Origin: Crossaster papposus
Lineage: Eukaryota > Echinodermata > Asteroidea > Velatida > Solasteridae
Assembly (NCBI GenBank): GCA_037893245.1
Contig: JBAIAA010000400.1
Coordinates: forward strand, 62,001 to 126,000
DNA: 64,000 bases
Reading direction: 5' to 3'
The notes below the pieces were generated by a model. That model was not told the DNA's origin and made no database searches. It was given only the letters and a program-made list of their open reading frames with translations. Positions 23,201 through 33,637 of this stretch are shown here, one piece after another (within the stretch, counting starts at the first letter, position 1; each line of letters begins with the position of its first letter). The position numbers were made by a program, and so were the translations under genes.

Positions 23201-26200
23201 ATATATTTCCGGCCTTGCTCGCTGCTGACAGACATTTCCGGCCTTAATCGTTATGTGTTTATTCGTCATCCGTTTTGAATCTGGGAAAAAATTGTGCGTG
23301 TATATACGTCCTCCGTTGCTAACTGGGTTAGATAAACACCGGCTAAACGAACAGATGTTTTCACCGACCATGATGTAATGCCAGGCCACGCCGCTCCGTA
23401 AGATCTTAACTTGAGTCCCGTGACAAAAGGAGCCTGGTCAAACTCAGTCCCAAGCACTGGATTAGTTGCCAACTCACAAACGTACTGGGATGGGAGTCTT
23501 GATAATTTCACACTTAATTAAACTCCTATTTTGTTCAACAGGTTGTTGGCGAGATCGAGGAGATAGTCAAGACAGGTTTGTGGGTCGGCGATTGCTTCAT
23601 CTACACCAACTCACTCAACAGGCTCAACTACTACGTGGGAGGCGAGATTGTCACCATCTCGCATCTAGATAGGTGCGTGGGCTGGCAAGATTTAAGGCTG
23701 TGGTCTTTAAGATGGTCATGTTCGTACATTTGACATAGAGCGCTTAGCTGGGTGCAAAACCAAACAAGCTAAGGCTACAAATGGAGAGATTCTCGATTCT
23801 CGTTTGCTTACGAAGGAATTCTCGTTTGCTTATCGAAGGCTTAGATAGGCATACAAAAAATTGAATGGAGTTTGTGAATGTTCGACAATTTACCTTTCTT
23901 GTGGTAGGCCGTCGTGGAAATCTAAGAAAGGTTTTTAATGCATCTGTTAGTAGGGTAGAAAGGTGTCTCAAAGATTTTTTTATTTTGAACGTAAACAAGT
24001 TGTGGTACAGTCTGCAACTGTTAAGAAATTTCTTCACAGAAGAGGATTTTTTCTGGTAAACGACAATAATCCGTTCGAGAAAACAGCCTAATCGCAGATA
24101 GCCTTATAATGTCAGTACATCCTACCAAACAGTTTTAGAATTCTCTGATTTTTGTCACAGAGTGATGTATCTCCTTGGTTACATCGCCAAGGACAACCGT
24201 CTCTACCTTGGCGACAAGGAGCTCAACATCGTCAGTTACTCCATTCTCCTCTCCGTCCTGGAGTACCAGACGGCCGTCATGAGACGGGACTTTGAGACCG
24301 CGGACAAGGTCCTCCCGACCGTGCCGCGGGAACAGCGCACCCGCGTGGCTCACTTCTTGGAGAAGCAGGGCTTCAAGTCGCAGGCCCTGGCCGTGTCGTG
24401 CGATCCCGAGCACCGGTTTGAGCTGGCGTTACAACTGGGCGAGTTGAAGACGGCCTATGACTTGGCTTTGGAGTCCGAGGTACGTCGTGGTAATATGTAT
24501 GCTGACCCATTCCCGTCGTGATTTACAGTAAACTCGCGATAATTCTAAACTTGAAGCTTATCTGGAAGTTACACTTTATTCATCATGTCAAAGAGAATAG
24601 AATATTATAATTATCCCGTAACTTAAATTGCTTCGCATAAACTCAAAGACGTTTGAATTTACTGGCTTGAAAATAATGTGAGTTTATGCGAAGAAATTTG
24701 AGTTACAAAGTTGAGGTAAACAAATGTTCAAGTGTGAAACGCCGCTATTTTAAACCTTGCGTTTTGAACCCCAAAATTTGTCCAGTTGTAAAAGAAAATT
24801 GTCTTTTTGCCAACACAGGCTGAAACCAAATGGAAACAACTGGCCGAGCTGGCAACGGCCAAATGCGAGTTCCGTCTCGCCCAGGAATGCCTGCACAAGG
24901 CCCAGGACTTTGGCGGTCTTCTCCTATTGGCCAGCTGCTCGGGAGACGCGGACATGGTGGGCAAGCTTGCCGACACCGCCAATGAGAAGGACAAGAATAA
25001 CGTTGGCTTCCTGGCCTACTTCATGCAGGGAAAGTAAGCAAACCTACTTGTAGTCATTGTATTTATGTTTATAAAGTTACAGTATACCATTTATAAAGTT
25101 ACAGTATACCATTTATAAAGTTACAGTATACCATTTGTGCATTTCTATTGTTTTCGAACCAACTACTGTTGGACATTTCTAAAAAAAGAAAAATGTCCTT
25201 GCCCTAAGTTTATTTTCTTCAAAATGACAGCATGTCAGAAGGAATGATGTTGTGGACATGAGTGAGTTTCACCCAAAACTAATACTAAAAACATACAAAA
25301 GCACTACTTTTATCCTAATTTTGTCCTCCAAAGTCCTACTTTTTTCTCCCTTTTTTTAATTCTTTTTTTTTACTATTCATCTCTTTTTTAACCTCAATCT
25401 GATTGAAAGCCGCTTAATTGACTTCACTTCAGAACTCGGCAAATAAAGTAGAAGCTTTTTAAGAAAGTTATTTTGGTATCACATTTCCCCCTCAACCCTT
25501 TTCTTTCCAGAAAAACAAAAGTTAGGATTTTTAATCCTCTGATTTAAACAAATAAACTTTCTGAATAAAACCATTAACCATCTTTTTATTTGTGTAATTT
25601 GTTAGGCTTGAAGAATGCCTGGTGTTGCTGTGTAAGTCCGGTCGCTACCCAGAAGCTGCTTTCTTCGCTAGGACCTACATGCCAAGCAAAATATCCGAGT
25701 GAGTACAAAGATTGAGAAAATGCTTGCCTAGGATACACCATTTGCAGATATCAAAAAATGTTACTCCCAAAGTATTAAATAATGATTCTAGGCTTCCAGC
25801 AAAATGATTGTGCTAGATATCAAGTACCGTAATTTCCTGCGGTAAAGCCGCACGGCGGTTAAGGCGCAGGTCCCTAAAATCACCCAAAAAAAATTCAAAC
25901 GTCAACAGATAAAGCGCACTGCCGAATAAGGCGCATGCTTGAACGCACCCAGAAGAACACCAGGCGCCACCCGGTGTAGGTACATCGCCACAAAGGGGTC
26001 ATTTTGTTGCCTTAGAAGGATCCCACTATTCCAAGCAAGAATTTGCTGAGTACTTGAGTTTATCTGGCACGCAAACAATGTATGAAAACTTCAAACCAGT
26101 AGTCACAATATCGCACGAGGTTTGCCGATACATATCATGTATCACTGCAGTATAAACTGCATGCACATGTACATCACATGCAGCGATCGCGTGCATGGTA

Positions 26201-29200
26201 TCCCTAATTGCGACACCCCCTAGTCTTTTTTCCAGTCGTTGTGAATGCTCCGCGCTGTGTAGTTCGGATGGTGAATTGCATGAAGCCGGAACGTAGACGA
26301 AAAAACGTTTAGAAAAAGGCCACATAGTACGGGCCAGCTTTTTATCGCTGTTGATCGTCTTGCAGTCTTGTTTGCAAGACGATCTTAATCGCGGTATATG
26401 CAGCGCGCGTAGGCCGCCGATGCGGTAATTCGCGCGTGGTCTACGGCGTACGTTAGAGGGCGCCCCGCATCGCGAAAAACGTCTTGCAAACAAGACTACG
26501 CACGCTGCCGAGTGCTAAATCACATACATGTACGGTCGTAGGGGGATCAACACATCGCGGCATTGTTAATGGAAACACGGTCACAATGTCCGGAGAGTTG
26601 GGCTAATTGGTTGACCGCATTATTGAGTAAGATTGCGGCGTTCAAAGAATTCTTCACACAAAGACCATCACTTTGAACTCAAGCGACATCATATACGGCG
26701 CACTGAAAGATAAGGCGCGGCGATGTTTTTGTGGTCTAGAAAGTCAGATAAGCCGCGTCTTTACCGCAGGAAATTACGGTAATTCTTCCAAAGAATCGAA
26801 CAATGCTGGGTACAGCCTACGAACTCCAAAATCAACCAACATTTCTTTTTTTGCCATTTAACGTCAAAATCTGCCCAAAACTGCCAGGCTAATTTGGGAG
26901 GATTTGGGAGGATTTGGGAGGATTTGGGAGGATGTGGGAGGATGTGGGAGGATGTGGGAGGATGTGGGAGGATGTGGGAGGATCTGGGAGGATCTGGGAG
27001 GATCTGGGAGGATCTGGGAGGATCTGGGAGGATCTGGGAGGATCTGGGAGGATCTGGGAGGATCTGGGAGGATCTGGGAGGATCTGGGAGGATCTGGGAG
27101 GATCTGGGAGGGTTTGGAGTTAATGATGAGTGATTCATTAACCGTCTCCTAGGATTGTGACGCTGTGGAAGGAGAGCCTGGGTAAAATCAACAAGAAGGC
27201 TGCCGAGGCGTTAGCTGACCCCACCCAATACGAGAACCTGTTTGTGGGTCTCAAGGAGGCATTCAAGGGGGAGGACTACCTGAAGACTACCGAGAAGAGA
27301 TACCCGGCAAAGGCCTACCCTAAGATCCCAGTAAGTCATGATCCAGATAGCATGATTTCTTAATTAGTAATACTAAAAACGGATTTTTGTCTCACCAGAA
27401 CTTGTCTCAGGTTGTACATGCATTTTTGGTTATGTAAGATATCCTAAACCACGCAATCTCTATATGGTGTAATATCATGTTGAAGTATTGTTTTGCCATG
27501 AGGAGTACGATGTTTCAGCGCCACAAAGGTTTTACTGGACTAGTTCGCGTTACAACTTCATGGCACATGCACTAGGTATGTCGCAAACCAACCACTATTT
27601 CTTGATGAAACTTTCCCCCTGAATTATCAACAAAAGTTCTTTTGACTAATGACTCGTAGTGCTGACATTTGATTGGTCCGTATTGTTGTCAGGTCTACTG
27701 GTCGGAGAGTGGCGATCTCGTCTGCATAGCAACGGACGAGTCGTATTTCATCCTAAAATTCAGCACAGACGCCGTCGCCAAGTCACAAGAGACCAACACA
27801 GGAATTACAGAAGACGGAATCGAGGAAGCTTTTGACGTGAGTGAATGATATACAGTCAAACCTTGATATAGTGGCCATCGATGGTGCCGGTTTCCTTGGC
27901 CACTATACGCAAGTGGCCACTATAGCAAGTACATGTGTCGCGACGACAAGAACTATTTTAGTCTGTGCGCTCGGTACCGTTTGTATAAAACACAAGTATG
28001 AAGTCCAGGAACCAAACAACAGGGGAGATTTCAAAGTCAACAGAGGGCGCACTTCATTTCTGCGGCCGGAGTACACCGGTTTCACGGCAATGTAATTGTA
28101 CATATTTTATTTGCAGTGGGCTATTATGGGTTGGCCACTGGCCACATTACGCAGTGGCCGCATTAGCAAGGAATGGTTATGGTATGTTTATGCAAGAATC
28201 AAACTGGGACCAAGCAAAGGTGGCCAGTGAAGCCAGGTGGCCGCTGTATCAAGGTGGCCGCAATGGCAGGTTTGACTGTAACAGACTATTCCTGCCTGTT
28301 GGTCAAACAATAAGTGTTAAGAGCATAGTAGACCTTTTATTGTACGCATATTTTTCTTGTTTGAAACGGCAAGAGTGCTTTGAATCTAAAGACGGGTGTT
28401 TGACGATTAACCTGATGAAGTTTTAGCTCTGTGAATGCTGTGTATTCCCCTAAAACAATTTTCTAGTATCTCTATTATCTGATTCCCAGACTTGTTATCA
28501 TGAAACTCTATGGTTCTTGAATCTGGAGCTCATGCTTAATGGTAACACATAGCTCTCCTGTTAACCAGTTAACGAGCCGAGGCGCAGGATTATTTGTAAT
28601 GAAACTTGATGTTACCGGGAAGCACACACATATATTTCCGGCCTTGCTCGCTGCTGACAGACATTTCCGGCCTTAATCGTTATGTGTTTATTCGTCATCC
28701 GTTTTGAATCTGGGAAAAAATTGTGCGTGTATATACGTCCTCCGTTGCTAACTGGGTTAGATAAACACCGGCTAAACGAACAGATGTTTTCACCGACCAT
28801 GATGTAATGCCAGGCCACGCCGCTCCGTAAGATCTTAACTTGAGTCCCGTGACAAAAGGAGCCTGGTCAAACTCAGTCCCAAGCACTGGATTAGTTGCCA
28901 ACTCACAAACGTACTGGGATGGGAGTCTTGATAATTTCACACTTAATTAAACTCCTATTTTGTTCAACAGGTTGTTGGCGAGATCGAGGAGATAGTCAAG
29001 ACAGGTTTGTGGGTCGGCGATTGCTTCATCTACACCAACTCACTCAACAGGCTCAACTACTACGTGGGAGGCGAGATTGTCACCATCTCGCATCTAGATA
29101 GGTGCGTGGGCTGGCAAGATTTAAGGCTGTGGTCTTTAAGATGGTCATGGTCGTACATTTGACATAGAGCGCTGAGCTGGGTGCAAAACCAAACAAGCTA

Positions 29201-32200
29201 AGGCTACAAATGGAGAGATTCTCGATTCTCGTTTGCTTACGAAGGAATTCTCGTTTGCTTATCGAAGGCTTAGATAGGCATACAAAAAATTGAATGGAGT
29301 TTGTGAATGTTCGACAATTTACCTTTCTTGTGGTAGGCCGTCGTGGAAATCTAAGAAAGGTTTTTAATGCATCTGTTAGTAGGGTAGAAAGGTGTCTCAA
29401 AGATTTTTTTATTTTGAACGTAAACAAGTTGTGGTACAGTCTGCAACTGTTAAGAAATTTCTTCACAGAAGAGGATTTTTTCTGGTAAACGACAATAATC
29501 CGTTCGAGAAAACAGCCTAATCGCAGATAGCCTTATAATGTCAGTACATCCTACCAAACAGTTTTAGAATTCTCTGATTTTTGTCACAGAGTGATGTATC
29601 TCCTTGGTTACATCGCCAAGGACAACCGTCTCTACCTTGGCGACAAGGAGCTCAACATCGTCAGTTACTCCATTCTCCTCTCCGTCCTGGAGTACCAGAC
29701 GGCCGTCATGAGACGGGACTTTGAGACCGCGGACAAGGTCCTCCCGACCGTGCCGCGGGAACAGCGCACCCGCGTGGCTCACTTCTTGGAGAAGCAGGGC
29801 TTCAAGTCGCAGGCCCTGGCCGTGTCGTGCGATCCCGAGCACCGGTTTGAGCTGGCGTTACAACTGGGCGAGTTGAAGACGGCCTATGACTTGGCTTTGG
29901 AGTCCGAGGTACGTCGTGGTAATATGTATGCTGACCCATTCCCGTCGTGATTTACAGTAAACTCGCGATAATTCTAAACTTGAAGCTTATCTGGAAGTTA
30001 CACTTTATTCATCATGTCAAAGAGAATAGAATATTATAATTATCCCGTAACTTAAATTGCTTCGCATAAACTCAAAGACGTTTGAATTTACTGGCTTGAA
30101 AATAATGTGAGTTTATGCGAAGAAATTTGAGTTACAAAGTTGAGGTAAACAAATGTTCAAGTGTGAAACGCCGCTATTTTAAACCTTGCGTTTTGAACCC
30201 CAAAATTTGTCCAGTTGTAAAAGAAAATTGTCTTTTTGCCAACACAGGCTGAAACCAAATGGAAACAACTGGCCGAGCTGGCAACGGCCAAATGCGAGTT
30301 CCGTCTCGCCCAGGAATGCCTGCACAAGGCCCAGGACTTTGGCGGTCTTCTCCTATTGGCCAGCTGCTCGGGAGACGCGGACATGGTGGGCAAGCTTGCC
30401 GACACCGCCAATGAGAAGGACAAGAATAACGTTGGCTTCCTGGCCTACTTCATGCAGGGAAAGTAAGCAAACCTACTTGTAGTCATTGTATTTATGTTTA
30501 TAAAGTTACAGTATACCATTTATAAAGTTACAGTATACCATTTATAAAGTTACAGTATACCATTTGTGCATTTCTATTGTTTTCGAACCAACTACTGTTG
30601 GACATTTCTAAAAAAAGAAAAATGTCCTTGCCCTAAGTTTATTTTCTTCAAAATGACAGCATGTCAGAAGGAATGATGTTGTGGACATGAGTGAGTTTCA
30701 CCCAAAACTAATACTAAAAACATACAAAAGCACTACTTTTATCCTAATTTTGTCCTCCAAAGTCCTACTTTTTTCTCCCTTTTTTTAATTCTTTTTTTTT
30801 ACTATTCATCTCTTTTTTAACCTCAATCTGATTGAAAGCCGCTTAATTGACTTCACTTCAGAACTCGGCAAATAAAGTAGAAGCTTTTTAAGAAAGTTAT
30901 TTTGGTATCACATTTCCCCCTCAACCCTTTTCTTTCCAGAAAAACAAAAGTTAGGATTTTTAATCCTCTGATTTAAACAAATAAACTTTCTGAATAAAAC
31001 CATTAACCATCTTTTTATTTGTGTAATTTGTTAGGCTTGAAGAATGCCTGGTGTTGCTGTGTAAGTCCGGTCGCTACCCAGAAGCTGCTTTCTTCGCTAG
31101 GACCTACATGCCAAGCAAAATATCCGAGTGAGTACAAAGATTGAGAAAATGCTTGCCTAGGATACACCATTTGCAGATATCAAAAAATGTTACTCCCAAA
31201 GTATTAAATAATGATTCTAGGCTTCCAGCAAAATGATTGTGCTAGATATCAAGTACCGTAATTTCCTGCGGTAAAGCCGCACGGCGGTTAAGGCGCAGGT
31301 CCCTAAAATCACCCAAAAAAAATTCAAACGTCAACAGATAAAGCGCACTGCCGAATAAGGCGCATGCTTGAACGCACCCAGAAGAACACCAGGCGCCACC
31401 CGGTGTAGGTACATCGCCACAAAGGGGTCATTTTGTTGCCTTAGAAGGATCCCACTATTCCAAGCAAGAATTTGCTGAGTACTTGAGTTTATCTGGCACG
31501 CAAACAATGTATGAAAACTTCAAACCAGTAGTCACAATATCGCACGAGGTTTGCCGATACATATCATGTATCACTGCAGTATAAACTGCATGCACATGTA
31601 CATCACATGCAGCGATCGCGTGCATGGTATCCCTAATTGCGACACCCCCTAGTCTTTTTTCCAGTCGTTGTGAATGCTCCGCGCTGTGTAGTTCGGATGG
31701 TGAATTGCATGAAGCCGGAACGTAGACGAAAAAACGTTTAGAAAAAGGCCACATAGTACGGGCCAGCTTTTTATCGCTGTTGATCGTCTTGCAGTCTTGT
31801 TTGCAAGACGATCTTAATCGCGGTATATGCAGCGCGCGTAGGCCGCCGATGCGGTAATTCGCGCGTGGTCTACGGCGTACGTTAGAGGGCGCCCCGCATC
31901 GCGAAAAACGTCTTGCAAACAAGACTACGCACGCTGCCGAGTGCTAAATCACATACATGTACGGTCGTAGGGGGATCAACACATCGCGGCATTGTTAATG
32001 GAAACACGGTCACAATGTCCGGAGAGTTGGGCTAATTGGTTGACCGCATTATTGAGTAAGATTGCGGCGTTCAAAGAATTCTTCACACAAAGACCATCAC
32101 TTTGAACTCAAGCGACATCATATACGGCGCACTGAAAGATAAGGCGCGGCGATGTTTTTGTGGTCTAGAAAGTCAGATAAGCCGCGTCTTTACCGCAGGA

Positions 32201-33637
32201 AATTACGGTAATTCTTCCAAAGAATCGAACAATGCTGGGTACAGCCTACGAACTCCAAAATCAACCAACATTTCTTTTTTTGCCATTTAACGTCAAAATC
32301 TGCCCAAAACTGCCAGGCTAATTTGGGAGGATTTGGGAGGATTTGGGAGGATGTGGGAGGATCTGGGAGGATCTGGGAGGATCTGGGAGGATCTGGGAGG
32401 ATCTGGGAGGATCTGGGAGGATCTGGGAGGATCTGGGAGGATCTGGGAGGATCTGGGAGGATCTGGGAGGATCTGGGAGGATCTGGGAGGATCTGGGAGG
32501 ATCTGGGAGGATCTGGGAGGATCTGGGAGGATCTGGGAGGATCTGGGAGGATCTGGGAGGATCTGGGAGGATCTGGGAGGGTTTGGAGTTAATGATGAGT
32601 GATTCATTAACCGTCTCCTAGGATTGTGACGCTGTGGAAGGAGAGCCTGGGTAAAATCAACAAGAAGGCTGCCGAGGCGTTAGCTGACCCCACCCAATAC
32701 GAGAACCTGTTTGTGGGTCTCAAGGAGGCATTCAAGGGGGAGGACTACCTGAAGACTACCGAGAAGAGATACCCGGCAAAGGCCTACCCTAAGATCCCAG
32801 TAAGTCATGATCCAGATAGCATGATTTCTTAATTAGTAATACTAAAAACGGATTTTTGTCTCACCAGAACTTGTCTCAGGTTGTACATGCATGGTTGTAC
32901 ATGTATGTGTCATTTTGTTTAAAGTTTCGACAAATTAGTCTTATATATGCAAAGTTAAAGTCTAATTCAAATCAAACTTGTATCATTGATGAATTAGTGT
33001 AACCTTCATATCATGGTTGTGTTAAAGGTCAAAGAACTGAGGTCATTTGAAGTCGAGTTCTAAAATAGGCTTGAATTGTCAAATTCTTTGAATTCGTTGG
33101 ATTTTCCTTATTTTAATTTTGTTTTCTCCTTCGCTTCATTCAGAGCAACTCTGAACGAAATGTCTTGGAAGAAATGAAGGAGGCGGCAGCAAGTGGAACA
33201 TTCACGGAGGTAAGAAAAAAACCGGAAAGAATGCCGCCATATCCTGCCGCCACTTTTTTGAAGAAACAAGTGGCGTCGGGGTACAACATTCTTCAACAAA
33301 ATTATGTTATTAATTTGCAGTCTATACCCAGATAATGGCATTAGTACAAGACCCTTGTTAACTATTAAAAACAAAATGCCAAGTAGGTTCATGTAACGTG
33401 TTCTTACAATTTCAGGACCAAGCAATCCTGGAGGATCCAGCGATATCCGAACCAACACAGGACTCACCAGCACCAGAGCCAGCCGCGACAACGAGCCAAC
33501 CTCCGGCAGAGGCCGAACCGACACCCCCGCCCACCCACACCCCCGACGATGACCTAGACCTTGACTTGGATGACTTGAACATCGATGATAACCTCGACAC
33601 GGGGGACGTCAATTTGGACGATTTTTTAGATGACTAG
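14228..33637 (+). CDS. COPB2: Locus 1: COPB2, coatomer subunit beta', with internal duplication of exons 15-20 and a frameshift in exon 6
   Basis: Exons: 1 (ATG 14228-14230), 2 15529-15549, 3 15979-16095, 4 16419-16505, 5 16643-16769, 6 17248-17395, 7 17944-18090, 8 18840-18939, 9 19200-19342, 10 19472-19571, 11 20147-20246, 12 20751-20861, 13 21283-21371, 14 21485-21591, 15 22264-22407, 16 23542-23672, 17 24161-24479, 18 24819-25033, 19 25606-25698, 20 27153-27330; second set 15 27693-27836, 16 28971-29101, 17 29590-29908, 18 30248-30462, 19 31035-31127, 20 32622-32799; then 21 33144-33209 and 22 33416-33637. Exons 2-14 encode WD40 blades of two beta-propellers, 15-20 the remaining propeller and alpha-solenoid, and 21-22 a Pro/Asp-rich tail ending LDDFLDD. 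The duplicated set adds exactly 360 codons in frame. One T is missing after the ACT codon at 17361-17363, giving a TGA at 18002-18004. Exon calls are firm; a functional full-length product is doubtful. Confidence 0.85.
15098..15191. repeat. AATTTGGCTGAA triplet and poly-G tract, intron 1
   Basis: Three tandem AATTTGGCTGAA units (15098-15143) are followed by a G run of 11 (15177-15187). The G run is 13 long in locus 2 (near 37395) and 10 in locus 3 (near 54179). Confidence 0.7.
15227..15257 (+). other. Alternative first-exon candidate in intron 1, locus 1
   Basis: A second ATG directly followed by a GTGAGT donor lies at 15255-15257 and could also splice to exon 2 (15529). Its context is poor (T at -3). 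A strong ACCATGG start at 15227 in the same exon would read out of frame into exon 2 and stop after about 14 codons. I therefore prefer the ATG at 14228. Equivalent sites are at 37474-37476 and 54256-54258. Confidence 0.3.
16209..16369. repeat. Foldback element with CCCTAA-like core, intron 3, locus 1
   Basis: Perfect 16-bp inverted ends CAGGGCCCACTCACAA (16209-16224) and TTGTGAGTGGGCCCTG (16354-16369), with further weaker pairing inward (TTTACCCTA / TAGGGTAAA). The core holds short CCCTAA-type runs. It resembles a MITE; no clear target duplication was found. Copies are at 38433-38593 and 55210-55370. Confidence 0.65.
16850..16945. repeat. Degenerate CCCTAA/CCCTAGC-rich tract, intron 5
   Basis: Irregular CCCTAACC, CCCTAGCC and CCCTGGAC units just downstream of exon 5 in locus 1. 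It is equivalent to about 39074-39169 and 55851-55946. Too irregular to be a telomere remnant with confidence. Confidence 0.5.
17248..17395 (+). pseudogene. COPB2: COPB2 exon 6 with 1-bp deletion, locus 1
   Basis: The exon opens with the WD40 blade ending [11 protein letters not shown] and GHTHYVMQ. After codons for NPKDNNT it should read F-A-S-A-S-L-D-R-T, as in every beta'-COP I know. Here ACT (17361-17363) is followed by TTG instead of TTT-GCC, so one T of a four-T run is missing at 17364-17366. The +1 reading resumes the expected SASLDRTVK up to the donor at 17396, which shows that the exon borders are right and the loss is a single base. The exon is 148 nt; 149 would fit the neighbouring phases. 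Confidence 0.9.
18981..19186 (+). repeat. Tandem pair of tRNA-like SINE modules, intron 8, locus 1
   Basis: Two copies (18981 and 19087) with a 106-bp period, each starting TTACGTGGAGC. Each contains a Pol III B-box-like sequence: GGTTCGAGTCC (19044-19054) and CGTTCGAGTCC (19150-19160). About 50 bp separates it from an upstream GGTTGGGTGC stretch that could be a degraded A box. No foldable intact tRNA is evident. Confidence 0.55.
20491..20584. repeat. Dispersed repeat family 2, intron 11 member, locus 1
   Basis: Shares ATACACCATTTGCAGATATC and TAAATAATGATT in the same order with intron 19 (445-512 and its counterparts). The intron 19 member lies directly upstream of the TIR element. Confidence 0.6.
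20959..21196. repeat. Dispersed repeat family 1, intron 12 member, locus 1
   Basis: Shares segments GCTCGCTGCTGACAGACATT and GTCATCCGTTTTGAAT in the same order with a stretch of intron 15. The two are diverged copies of one interspersed element of unknown type. Counterparts are at 43183-43420 and 59960-60197. Confidence 0.65.
22424..22849. mobile_element. pogo-like MITE, intron 15, locus 1 unit A1
   Basis: Same element and site as at 2654. Confidence 0.8.
25068..25134. repeat. 22-bp tandem repeat, 3 units, intron 18
   Basis: Three units in locus 1 unit A1. Confidence 0.9.
25827..26779. mobile_element. TIR DNA element, intron 19, locus 1 unit A1
   Basis: Complete 953-bp copy with both TIRs at the same intronic site, inherited by duplication rather than by new insertion. 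Confidence 0.75.
26896..27105. repeat. 10-bp minisatellite, 21 units, intron 19
   Basis: Same array: 3 TT, 5 GT and 13 CT units in that order. Confidence 0.95.
27853..28278. mobile_element. pogo-like MITE, intron 15, locus 1 unit A2
   Basis: Same element and site as at 2654. Confidence 0.8.
30497..30563. repeat. 22-bp tandem repeat, 3 units, intron 18
   Basis: Three units in locus 1 unit A2. Confidence 0.9.
31256..32208. mobile_element. TIR DNA element, intron 19, locus 1 unit A2
   Basis: Complete 953-bp copy at the same intronic site. Confidence 0.75.
32325..32574. repeat. 10-bp minisatellite, 25 units, intron 19
   Basis: Same array: 2 TT, 1 GT and 22 CT units in that order. Confidence 0.95.

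Larger units (their letters stand above)
21995..27423 (+). repeat. Duplication A, first unit (locus 1, exons 15-20)
   Basis: A 5429-bp block starting in intron 14 at TTTTGGTTATG and ending in intron 20 at ACATGCAT. It is followed directly by a second copy at 27424. It contains exons 15-20, the pogo-like MITE, the intron 17 hairpin, the 22-bp repeat, the TIR element and a 21-unit minisatellite. The first unit has private bases in intron 16 (GTTCG and CTTAG near 23719-23755 where the other copies have GGTCG and CTGAG). Confidence 0.9.
27424..32892 (+). repeat. Duplication A, second unit (locus 1, exons 15-20)
   Basis: Second tandem copy of the exon 15-20 block. It is offset by 5429 bp from the first up to the minisatellite and by 5469 bp after it, because the array has 25 instead of 21 units. 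At the junction ACATGCAT (intron 20 side) abuts TTTTGGTTATG (intron 14 side), with at most 1 bp of shared sequence. Confidence 0.9.
11414..33637 (+). repeat. Gene-scale tandem unit 1 (spacer plus locus 1)
   Basis: Array unit of 22224 bp measured from stop codon to stop codon. Removing the extra exon 15-20 block gives about the same length as the next unit. Unit boundaries are arbitrary because neither end of the ancestral duplication is visible. Confidence 0.85.
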
